Below the pieces are notes generated by a model, which worked only from the letters and a program-made list of their open reading frames with translations, searched no databases and was not told the DNA's origin. Shown here in pieces: positions 21,868-34,000 of a stretch of DNA of 64,000 bases. Positions within the stretch are counted from its first letter, which is position 1. Every line of letters starts with the position of its first letter. Origin of the DNA: Arcuatula senhousia (lineage: Eukaryota; Mollusca; Bivalvia; Mytilida; Mytilidae); NCBI GenBank assembly GCA_963971305.1, contig OZ020303.1, positions 37,436,106 to 37,500,105 on the forward strand, read 5' to 3'. A program made the translations under genes and the position numbers.

Positions 21868-24570
21868 TTAATTTACAATTTTGGCCCTTTGACCCATAAT
21901 TTCTAAAAAACGGTAAAAGATATTGCAAATCCAATTAAAAAATAAGGCAGAAATATTCACAAGAAATCCAAAGAAAAAAAAGATTTTGAAAATCAGACCA
22001 TAAATAAAAAAGTTGATTTTATGGGCGTTGCCTGTCTTTAGCCCCCCCTGTAGCAATGTAATGGTGAAATACATATCAAAATCATTGACACATTTAGTAG
22101 ATAGAATTTAATGATGAATTCAATAAAAAAGAATTTTCAAAATTGAATGAATAATTAACATTCTACAACAGGTTTGTCAATACACCCATTTTAGCCCTTT
22201 TTGGACCTTTTTCTAAAACAGAAGGGGCCACAAACCCAAATACAAACCAACATTCCTTTAGAGGATATAATCATCATATTAAAACTTCATAACAATTGGC
22301 AGGCCCACTACAACTTAATTTTTGGTTTAAAACTATTTGCCTTGACAAACTTTTAACAAGAGGCTCCCAGGAGCCTGAATCGCTCACCTGGTCTTGATGT
22401 TGACCCTATACTTTTGTAGAGCTAAATGAGCTGAACATTTAAGCAAGCAACAGCTAATCTCTATTTGCAATAGTTTTCATTCTGTAGACCAAAAACATGG
22501 AAAATCACTTTTTTCAGGGGCCGTAACCCCTATAAGGGGTCATCTGACAACTTCGACCCTGTGAAGAATTTTGTAGAGCTAAATGAGCTGAACATTTAAG
22601 CAAGCAACAGCTAATCTCTATCTGCAATAGTTTTCATTCTGTAGGCCAAAAACATGAAAAATGGCTATTTTTCAGGGGCCGTAACCCCTATAAGGGGTCA
22701 TCTGACAACTTCGACCCTATGAAGAATTTTGTAGAGCTAAATGGGCTGAACATTTAAGCAAGCAACAGCTAATCTCTATCTGCAATAGTTTTCATTCTGT
22801 AGGCCAAAAACATGAAAAATCACTTTTTTCAGGGGCCGTAACCCCTATAAGGGGTCATCTGACAACTTCGACCCTGTGGAGAATTTTGTAGAGCTAAATG
22901 AGCTGAACATTTAAGCAAGCAACAGCTAATCTCTATCTGCAATAGTTTTCATTCTGTAGGCCAAAAACATGAAAAATGGCTATTTTTCAGGGGCCGTAAC
23001 CCCTATAAGGGGTCATCTGACAACTTCGACCCTATGAAGAATTTTGTAGAGCTAAATGGGCTGAACATTTAAGCAAGCAACAGCTAATCTCTATCTGCAA
23101 TAGTTTTCATTCTGTAGGACAAAAACATGAAAAATCGCTATTTTTCAGGGGCCGTAACCCCTATAAGGGGTCATCTGACAACTTCGACCCTATGGAGAAT
23201 TTTGTAAAGCTAAATGAGCTGAACATTTAAGCAAGCAACAACTTATCTCTATCTGCAATAGTTTTCATTCTGTAGGCCAAAAACATGAAAAATCGCTATT
23301 TTTCAGGGGTCGTAACCCCTATAAGGAGTCATCTGACAACTTCGACCCTATGGAGAATTTCGTAGAGCTAAATGAGCTGAACATTTAAGCAAGCAACAGC
23401 TAATCTCTATCTGCAATAGTTTTCATTCTGTAGGCCAAAAACATGAATAATGGCTATTTTTCACCTTTAAGGGGCCGTAACCCCTATAAAGGGTCATCTG
23501 ACAACTTCGACCCTATGGAGACTTTTGTAGAGTTAAATGAGCTGGACATTTAAGCAAGCAAAAGCTAATCTCTATCTGCAATAGTTTTCATTCTGTAGGC
23601 CAAAAACATGAAAAAATGCTATTTTTCACCTTTAAAGGGCCGTAACCCCTATAAGGGGTCATCTGACAACTTTGACCAAATGGAGACTTTTGTAGAGCTT
23701 TTGATGCTGAATCAGTAGCGTGGCCTCAGATTTCCTCTATCTCTTATACTTTTTGATTTATAAGCCAAAAACAGTAGTTTGACCCCCCTGGTCTATTTTT
23801 AGTAACGGTGGCCATGTTTTTTGACAGATCAAAAATCAAAACACAAGTTTGGTGCAGGACACCCTAAGGATCATTCATACCAAGTTTCATTAAATTCTGT
23901 TCAGTGGTTTCAGAGGAGAAGATTTTTGAAAAATTGTTAACGGACGACAGACGACGACAGACGACGACGACAGACGACGACGACAGACGACGACGACGGA
24001 CGCCAAGTGATGGTAATAGCTCACATGGACCTTCGGTCCAGGTGAGCTAAAAATGAAGTTTTTGGTCCCTTTGACCCCTTATTTCTCAAAAACGGTAAGA
24101 GATATTGCAAATCTGATTGAAAAACGCAGGCAGGGATTTTCATAAGTGTTCCAATGAAAAAAAGATTTTGAAAATCGGACCACAAATAAAAAAGTCAATT
24201 TTCAGGGTGTGGCCCCTTTTTGACCCCCAGTAGCAATGAAACAGTGCAATATATATCAAAACCATTGACACATTTTGTTGACAGAATTTAATGATGAATT
24301 CAATCAAAAAAGAATTTTCAAAATCAAACATATAATTAACATTCTACAACAGTTTTGTCAATACACCCGTTTTAGCCCTTTTTTCTAAAATGGTAGGGGC
24401 CACAATCCCCAAATACAATACCAACCTTCCTTTAGTGGTAACAAACATCATATCAAAATTTCATAACATTCAGTCGACATTTACTCAAGTTCTCGCACGG
24501 AAACCATAGTGTCCACAGACGACGACATCGTCATAACATTATATGATCGCAAAAATTTTGCGGTCGTATA
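21868..24570 (-). mobile_element. Copy D2 of the second repeat family, split by element B
   Basis: The left part (21868-22353) and right part (24050-24570) match 49560-50290. The right end is the hairpin GATCGCAAAAATTTTGCGGTCGTAT. Element B (22356-24047) lies inside it. The uninterrupted version at about 49730-49770 shows the original join. Confidence 0.7.
22356..24047 (-). mobile_element. Hairpin-ended tandem-repeat element (copy B), nested in D2
   Basis: In inverse orientation to copy A. It begins ACAAGAGGCTCC and ends GGTCCAGGTGAGC. About nine units of ~157 bp start near 22421, 22578, 22736, 22893, 23051, 23209, 23367, 23532 and 23698. The GAC-rich microsatellite (about 23940-24000) lies next to the end hairpin. 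Units at 22578-22892 and 22893-23207 form a ~315-bp two-unit duplication. No protein is encoded. Confidence 0.85.
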
Positions 24571-25446
24571 AAAACTATTGACTGTCCATATTGGACCTAG
24601 AATGTACATGGTTCAATGTTTGGCCGTGCGACGCAGGGCCAGACATCGACTGGTCTTTTTTTTCACATGTTTTAAATGTGTGTTTTGTTGTTGTCTTTTC
24701 TTCTATTTGGTTTCAGCTGATTATGTTTCTGCTGTATAAGAGTTGGATTTTTGAATGTTGCTTGCTTACTGCCAAAAAAACATTATCCAAACACAACAGC
24801 TGATTAAGCTGCATGCTTGGTGGTCAGAGGATAAACATGCCATAGACAAATTTCAAGCCTGAAAAGTTTATCTCCATTGACTGATTTTTTCAATCAATCA
24901 CATACTTTTACTGTTGCTAACAACTTTATTACAAGTGTCAAAGATACAAAGACTCTATGAAAATTTTATTGAACTGTAGAAATGACCAAGAAGCTATAAA
25001 AAGAAACTAATGCATCAAGTGAAAAGTCCCATTATTTGGAATGGATTATCAATGTTACATATAAAATGGCACCTAGATACAGTTTTTTTTTTTCTAAACC
25101 AATGAGATAGGAACCTTGTATTGAGATTAAAAAAGAAAACACAAACAAAAGTTTTAATACTTTTTATTTCTTTTTCATTTTTTTATTCCATAGAATAAAT
25201 ATACAATAATATCGTTAAAGATATATATGACTAAAAACCAATCACTTGTACATCTCTAAATCATACAAACATTTGAAGATTACAACTTCCTCTTCTTATG
25301 GAAATGTTAAATATATATGCATGTACAATAATAAATATAAAAAAAATGCAAGGTCCATTTAACTGAATCTTAAATTTAGAAAATAATTCTAAATTCAACT
25401 GGTCAATTTTGGTATATTTGTATTCTTGTTTAAAATAAATTTGCAG
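24571..25446. other. No gene seen
   Basis: AT-rich spacer between two repeat elements. Its first 60 bp resemble about 20205-20290 (TTGGACCT motifs), another dispersed repeat. Confidence 0.4.
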
Positions 25447-25448
25447 AT

Positions 25449-27107
25449 AACAAGAGGCTCCCAGGAGCCTGAATCGCTCACCTGGTCTTGATGTCAACCC
25501 TATGAAGACTTTTGTATAGCTAAATGAGCTGAATGTTTAAGCATGGAAAAGCTTTTCTCTATCTGCAATAGTTTTCATTCTAAATACATGTAATAAAAAA
25601 AAACACTATTATTCAACTTTTAAGGGGCTGTAACCCCTATTAGGGGTTATCAGACAACTTCAACCCTATGGAGACTTTTGTAGAGCTAAATGAGCTGAAC
25701 ATTTAAGCAAGCAACAGCTTTTCTCTATCTGCAATAGTTTTCATTCTATAGACCAAACACATGAAACAACACTATTTTTCAAACCTTTAAGGGGCTGTTA
25801 CCCCTATAAGGGATCATCTGACAACTTTGACCTTATGAAGACTTTTGTAGAGCTAAATGAGCTGAACATTTAAGCAAGCAACATTTTTTCTCTATCTGCA
25901 ATAGTTTTCATTCTATAAGCCAAAAACACTATTTTATGCCTTTAAGGGGCTGTAACCCCTATAAGGGGTCATCTGACAACTTCAACCCCATGAACACTTT
26001 TGTAGAGCTAAATGAGTGAACATTTAATCAAGCAACAGCTTTTCTCTATCTGCAATAGTTTTCATTCTTAAAGCCAAAAACACTATTTTTGCCTTTAAGG
26101 AGCTGCAACCCCTATAAGGGGTCATCTGACAACTTTGACCCTATGGAGACTTTTGTAGAGCTAAATGAGCTGAACATTTAAGCAAGCAACAGCTTTTCTC
26201 TATCTGCAATAGTTTTCATTATATAGGCCAAAAACACGATTTTTCACCTTTAAGCGGCTGTAACCCCTACAAGGGGTCATCTGACAACTTAGACCCTATG
26301 AAGACTTTTGTAGAGCTAAATGAGCTGAACATTTAAGCAAGCAACAGCTTTTCTCTATCTGCAATAGTTTTCATTCTATAGGCTAAAAACATTATTTTTC
26401 GCCTTTAAGGGGCTTTAACCCCTATAAAGGGTCATCTGACAACTTTGACCCCATAGAGACTTTTGTAGAGCTAATTTAGCTGAACATTTAAGCAAGCAAC
26501 AGCTTTTCTCTATCTGCAATAGTTTTCATTCTATAGGCCAAAAACACTATTTTTCGCCTTTAAGGGGCTGTAACCCCTATAAGGGGTCATCTGACAACTT
26601 CGACTCTATGGAGACTTTTGTAGAGCTTAATGAGCTGAACATTTAAGCAAGCAATAGCTTTTCTCTATCTACAATAGTTTTCATTCTATAGGCCAAAAAC
26701 ATGCAAAAACGCTATTTTTCACCTTTGAGGGGCTGTAACCCCTAAAAGGGATCATCTGACAACTTCGACCAAATGGAGACTTTTGTAGAACTTTTGATGC
26801 TAAGGCAGTAGGGTGGCATCAGATTTCATCTATCTCTTATACTTTTTGATTTACAAGCCAAAAACAGTAGTCTGACCCCCCTGGTCTATTTTTAGTAACG
26901 GTGGCCATGTTTTTTGACCGATCAAAAATCGAAACACAAGTTTGGTGCAGGACACCCTAAGGATCATTCATACCAAGTTTCATTAAATTCTGTTCAGTAG
27001 TTTCAGAGGAGAAGATTTTTGAAAAATTGTTAACAGACGACGACAGACGACGACGACGGACGCCAAGTGATGGTAATAGCTCACATGGACCTTCGGTCCA
27101 GGTGAGC
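25449..27107 (-). mobile_element. Hairpin-ended tandem-repeat element (copy C)
   Basis: Same orientation and ends as copy B. It has eight units of 153-167 bp starting near 25519, 25685, 25852, 26007, 26160, 26315, 26470 and 26635, then the GAC microsatellite and end hairpin. TA flanks both ends (25447-25448 and 27108-27109). Confidence 0.85.
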
Positions 27108-27109
27108 TA

Positions 27110-30100
27110 AAAATTGAGAGAAAATGCTGAATTTAAAAATGTACAAGACTAATGTTTTGATTAATTTTGCTTTGTTTTCTATAGAAGATAAATTACATAA
27201 AAAATGTATGAAAGCTGAAGCTGATACTTTTAAAACATACTGTAAACCAATTTATTTTCGCGACTACAATATTTCAAGTTTTAATGACATAGAGCTATTT
27301 GGCAGCTTTTAATTTTCGCGATTTGTCATAAAAGCAATTAAATTACTATGAAAATGATTGAATTAGCGACAATTTATTTTCGTGAGTATCTGTTCCTCGC
27401 GAAATCCGCGAATATAAATCGCTCGCGAAAATATGCTGGTTAACAGCAGTATATGAATGAACTCTACTTATACCTAAAAACAATTTATAGAATTAAGATT
27501 TTTTTCGGAAAACCACAATTTACACTTTCAGAAAATGGACCTGCAAAAAATCACATATCATTTGCAACAAAGATAGTTATTAACTATTTGCTACTCTTAA
27601 CCACCTAAGGTATCATGTTAACAAAAACAAATCTTAACAAGGGAAATATTTTACATTTAAAAACAAGACTTAACAAAAATATGCATGAAATCACACACAA
27701 ATATGATTATATGGAAAGCAATCGGCAAACATGAGAATGCAAGAGTGGGTGTTGGGGTATGGGGGAAGCCAGAGTGTCCAAAGGAAACTACCAATATCAT
27801 CAAAGTAAAAATAGGGGGGGCCAGTCTTCACGAAATGTGCCGGACCACCAGACCAGTCAGGTGAAAAATTTACAAATAAGCCTTCGGTCCGGTGAATTTG
27901 GTCAAATTTACAATTAAAATGTTCAGACCGTCCTGCATACCTTTGTAATTGGTCAGGCAAGAATTTTCAACTTTCGCAAAGACTGGGAAAAACCAAAGAA
28001 TTCTGATTACAACTAACCACAATGCATTGGAGAAATGAATTTGGATTCTGGAAAAAGACAAATTGTTAAGTTGGGAAAAGAAACATTTTCAACTACAGTT
28101 CAGTTAAATACAGGATCTTTATAGAAACTAAGTATGTAATGTAAGAAGTCATTGGATATCCACAAGGGCAGAGAAAAAGATGTAGACCTAGAAACTCCTG
28201 AAGATCAACATAACAAGAAGGAAAGTAGCTAGGAAAGACAAAATCTAGATCAACAAGCTTTTAAAAATCCATCTTTGAGGACCTATGCCTTGCTGAGGGT
28301 TAGTGTCAAGTAAGTCAGGCATTGGAAATAATATTGAAGTGAATTTTTCAGGTATTAAGGGGGAGTGAAAAAAAGCACAAGTAGTTCTTTTCAAATAACA
28401 CAAAAATTAAAATAAAAATTTCAGAGGGAGGTTTTATCATTTTTTCTTTAAGACAGTCAAAAGTTTAAAAAAAACAGATGGGGTTCTTATGACCAAAATA
28501 ATAAATGTAATGGTTTCAACATTAAAAATTTTAGTTTTGTTTTTAAACTCTTCTTAATATATATGTGAGTTCAAGTTTAATGAAATGGATTTAAAATGTG
28601 AGTTGACAATAAAAGCCCAAATTTTAAATGAATTAGGAAGTTCACACCGAGATTCAAAGAAAGTGAATGTATAAAGCAACCATTGTTCATGTGTGAATGT
28701 TAGAACACAGCAAAAATTAAATGTTAAAAATTATATGGGAGTGACTGATCAATGAAAAATTTTCCTAAATACATGTTTGTAAAATGAACAAAAATAAACA
28801 CACAATCTTCTTGCACTACAATTAAATAAAAGTATTGCTCTTAATACAATCTACTCCACTTTTTAAATTTGGTTTGAGGCAAAAGTTCAATGTGGAATAT
28901 CTAACAAATCGGTCAAAGTTTGACAAAATACATTTAGATTTATAAAATATTAAGTAAAGATTATTCATATCTTTAAGATTTTAAACAGAAATTTTGAATT
29001 CCTTACAAAATGATACACTTCGAAAAAGATATCTTGAAAACACAATATATGTTGTAAAAATATGCCATGATGGAGTTGGAAAAAAAATTAATACTTATAC
29101 TAACATTGCTGGTTATACATGAAATAAATCTCAAAACCTTGTTTATTTAACTGGAACACATTCATCCCAAACAAACATACTTTGTAAAAACGAGCTGTCC
29201 TAAAATATCAATTCTTTCAAATCATAGATTGTTTCCGAAAAATTTAAACATGCAAATATTTCAATGCTTCTCTGAGCTTTAAATTCAAAAGCTCAACATA
29301 TTCATAATTTAGTTTTTAGAGGTTACGTTCCTTAAAGATTTGGACTTATTTAAAATTCAACAAAAAAAGTTTCAAAAATGGAATCAAAAACTTTTCTAAG
29401 GAAACTATTTTTTTTTAATATTTTTGTAATGATGCCATTTGCACTGTGAAAATGTTTGTTTTCATTGATTTCATATAATTTGTAGACAAATATTTTTAAG
29501 ACAGTCTCACATAAATTGAACAATCTAATTTGTGTTTATGTACATAAATGGAACCTGGAGATTACTGCAAGTTTACAGATAGGAAATAAGGTAAACTAGA
29601 AATATTTTTCAGAAATATAAACTTTTTACAGTTCTCAATACCTATTATTGTCCTATCAGTTTTCCTTTAAAAAGTTCTTAATAGTGAGTGATGTCATTTT
29701 CTTTATTTCCAAAACTATCAAACCTAAGGAATAAATGCTGTTAAAAATTTGAAACTTAAGCTGAAAGAAAAAAATACCTCATATTTGGGGTTTTTTTAAC
29801 AATCAAAAGAAGTAAATGGAAATCCAACACCAATTTATACAAAGCTACATTCTTCTAAACTTTTGTGTGTGTAACATATCTTTAGCACAAAGACAAAGTT
29901 TAGGTAAAACTTGTCTTAAATTCTACACAAGTTTAAATATTAACCCTTCATTGAATATTTCAAGCACTACATGTCAGAATATCACAGATTAGTCAAAAAT
30001 TCTGTAAGAACTGGGATGTAATATACATTTTAGGTATCCCTTTTAAAAAATCATTAAATCTGTTTGTCTTTTTAAACATATTGTTATTGTTCCTAGAAAA

Positions 30101-30886
30101 TGAAAAAATTCCAAACTTTTTAATGGTTGATAGTTTATTTAAAGCAACCTTTTCTCTGAAAATGATAATTTATTTTCATATCCTATAAAATCTTACATAC
30201 ACCTTTAAATACATTAAGAGAAAAAAATCTTTGAACTGTTACTTATTAATTCAAATATGCAATTTGGAATATATTTTTGTAAGAAAATGTAAAAAAAAAA
30301 ACAAAGAAAATTGTTACAATATCCTAAAGCAGATAAAATGTTTTTAAAATCTTAAGAATTTGGTTTCTTATACAATTTATACAATAATCTCCAAGGTCAA
30401 TATGAAGGTAGTTCTAAAAATAACACCAAATTTTAACATTGATACAAATGAAGACTAGTACAAGGTATTGCCAATGCAATTGGTAAAAATAAAAGCAAGA
30501 AAACCTATACACATAGTATACACCTTTTGATATAGAATAAAACCTGTCTTTACTAATCTTAACATACATTCAAAAACCTTTATTACAAATATTTTGTATC
30601 AACCAACATTTTTCACATGGCCTTCTTTTAAATTTTGATATGTTAATTTGAAAAAACTTGTGTGAACAAATCCACAAACTTTGTCATAGATTTGTTTATT
30701 TAAACAAGAATCATTGTATTTTCATCATGATCACATACAACAACTTTTTTTTCTTTTATACAAAGCTACAAAAAGCAAGTCACTACTATAATCAACAAAG
30801 GCTTCAACCCGATTAATGGTGTTAAATTTAGAACTGATGCAATATGCAATTTTTGAAGTGATGATACTAATAAAATAAAACTAAGG
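27110..30886. other. Downstream of UBE2H: possible long 3' UTR, repeats
   Basis: Very AT-rich sequence with no convincing frame. Part is probably the UBE2H 3' UTR, but no polyA signal could be singled out. A block at about 27255-27440 is rich in TTTTCGCGA motifs, a dispersed repeat. The 27691-28061 minus frames look like repeat-derived sequence. Confidence 0.4.
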
Positions 30887-31005
30887 TTACAGTTCCATGT
30901 CTTGTGCTTCGTCTTCTGAGAAATCGCTCATAGAACTTTCACTAGAGGAGGACTGATGTTCATGCTCTCGGAGGGCTTCTTCTGTTGCATACTTCTTCAC
31001 ATATT
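30887..31005 (-). CDS. UBE2H: UBE2H exon 7 (acidic tail, stop)
   Basis: Residues 143-181 and TAA at 30889-30887 ([18 protein letters not shown], then a Ser/Asp/Glu-rich tail). The acceptor is TTTTCAG. The tail ends exactly like human UBE2H. Confidence 0.94.
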
Positions 31006-34000
31006 CTGAAAAAAATCATATCAATAGTTTATAATAATCAGTCAGTTACAATTTAAATTAACTTAAAGTAAACTCCATGGTAGTTGGTCCTTTGATATTT
31101 TTGATATTATTGAATATTCGGATCTAATTCGGTTTTATGTATTTTCAACACTTTTTGGAATTGTGGATTTCATATGTTAAGGTTCTAATGCTGTTGATGA
31201 GGAATAATTTCCAAGATGGCCATACAGCTTATAAAAATTATTGCAGTTGGAGTTGACGTATTTGTGTTATGGTCTCATGTTCATTTATTCGATATCCTTA
31301 ATAAAATATTTATGGAAATCATAGTGTCTACAAATGATATCACAATATGATCACAAAAATTATGAAACCATTTAAAAACATTTAAGTTAAAAGATACCCA
31401 ACACATGTGGTTGAGATGGCTGATTATGAGTATTCACTAATGCATAAAGGCATGAACAAGACAAATCAATTTTGGTGATTGTTTAGTGCATTAAAAAATC
31501 ATTTTTTTTTTACAATTTTTAAAACATTCTTTCTAAATATTTATGAAATTACTTAACACTTTTTTGCATTGTACCATTTCATTTTAATATTCATGAAACT
31601 AGCTTGATTAATACATAAATACATGTAAATATACAAGTGGTTATCTTGATCAGGTAATCAGGATATTATTGAGGTCAAGCATGTTTAGAATTATTATTTA
31701 ACATTAGTTTAACACCATGCAGTAGTTTTTGTACTGTTTTTTTTTCTAATTTCAGTTTTGATGCAATGGATAGTTTCTCTTACACTATTTCCAAAAGCAT
31801 TAAAATATTTGTGTCAATTCTATTTTCACTCTACTTTTCCTAATAACATGAAAAGACACCGCCTTAAAAGCTTGCGTAGATAAAATAAAATATGGATCAA
31901 TGGGACGATGTGCTATTATTCCCCGGCAATTTTCTGTGCATGTGCAGATTTTCGAAAACTTTAGAAATCAGAGGACTTCCATAGAAAGGAATTTTTCTCA
32001 TGGTATTTTGAGACCAGGCATTAAGGGCAGTAAGTAAGTAAGTAATTTTGAGACTCGTGACATTTGACCAGATACATTGTAAGTACAGTTAAGAGCTTCG
32101 CTACGCTCACATACCACTGCACAATACTGTATATTAAAAATTTAGAAATGATATAAGGTTTGTATCAACATTGTAACAACTTTTGTATAAATGATAAAAA
32201 CCTGCAACTTTTTTCTTGTAGTCCTCTGGTTTATGTAAATACATTGAGGCTGCATCTCCATTCAGTGGGTCTATTGGATTAGGGTATGTCAATAACTGTG
32301 GTAAGAATGACTCAAATATGTTGGAGAGATCTGAAATTAACAAATCAAACTTTATCTGACATTCTCCACAAGTAAACATAAGAATTCTAAATGATTGTTG
32401 TATAGTTATAACACCAAATTTTATTCTTCCGGAGAACCTGAGTTCACTCTTGTTTCGACTTGAGTTCGAGTTGTTGATTGATATTCATTTATTTTGTGTT
32501 TCCATGTTTTACATGTTGTCTGTTTTTGTCCCATTCTTGTTGGTGTTTACTGGTTTTGTCTCTTCCCTTTCGGACTTTTGACATTCGGATACCCCATTGG
32601 TACCTCTGCTTATTTCATTGGTCAGCAGGATTTTAATGAGAAAATATTTTTGTATAATTGCTTGCCATTGATATTTTTTTCCATACATTTTTTGGTTAAT
32701 TTTGTTTTTTTGGTGTAAAATGCATACATGTGCATAATCATTCTGCATTATTCATACGACATTTATTATATTGTAATATGCTTATAATAGATGCAGACTA
32801 TTTAAAGAGGTCTTTTCTTTTACTTATATATGTCAAGTATGTCAAACACTTAATAAAATTTCACCATTAAAATTGTATTTTAATTGATAAACCAGTGCTT
32901 CAAAATTTACAAAACCATGACTTGAAGCCCCTTTCTTGAATTAAGACTTTGACCTCTGACCTATTGATCTTAAAACATACCATACAAGGCTGTCCAGGCC
33001 TGGTTAATGACATCCAGACAGACAGACCCAGATCTAAAAATAAAAGTCCTCATAACTAAACTGGTTAAAAAGGTTGAATAAATTATTTGCTTTCTTTAAC
33101 TGCTGTGTCAATATCAAAATTTGAGATACTTAATTTTCAATTAACAGGATATTACATGTTTCCAGTTACACACCAGGGGGGGGGGGCACCTAGCCTCCAC
33201 AAATTTTGTAATTTTTGTGCAGATTTATTGCAAAATTGGTATGGAAACCCCCCTTTTGTTCACAGTTGTCAAAAATTTCAGGATACGTCCCTGATATTAA
33301 TAATACATTACATGTATTTATGATAATACATCATACAATGTAAACAACAAAACAATTTATTGACTGTAAAAAATATCTTTAATCATGTTTTAAGATTATG
33401 AAGGAAGTTGCAATTAGCCTTTGTTCATTATTTTATTTGTCTGCATTTTCCATATGAGTTGTCATCTAGAAGTCATCATGCATGTGCCACATGGAGAGCA
33501 ATACCTTGCAACTTTGGTAATATGGAAAATTAATGTGGTATAATGTAAACAAGAGGAGATATCCTAACCCCATTTTTTTCTTTTAATACATTCTTATAGA
33601 TAACTTACACTTCATCTATGTTTGGATGAAAAATTCTGTTCATGAAACCTAAAAACAGACATCATAAATCAATATTCATTACAATTAAAAAAAATATATT
33701 ATATTTATGATATTTTTAGCATAAAGTAGGCGACATGAGATGCAGATGTTAAAATTTATTACATTGTCAGGTTTTTCTGACATCATACATATCCATTTCA
33801 GAATGTATCCTGATTCTATTTTTAGAAAATAACATCTGCTCTTAAAGGAAGTTTTTGTTTATTGATTTTTCTATTGATAAATTTAAAAAGATAAAAATAA
33901 TAATAATAAGTGCAAAAAGACTATCTATTTAAGGCTTTTTAGAAAGCAAACCAACATACAAAATAAACATTAAAGAAAACTTTAACTTTTCAAAAATCAA

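Noticed and set aside
27691..28061. 89- and 63-codon minus-strand frames downstream of UBE2H
   Set aside because: The frames overlap each other, have no known motif, and lie in sequence that looks repeat-derived.
17900..30886. miR-183/96/263-family hairpin
   Set aside because: In vertebrates this cluster is close to UBE2H, so I scanned for GGCACTG-type seeds. The only TGGCACTG-like match seen (about 16531) is in an ABHD6 coding exon.
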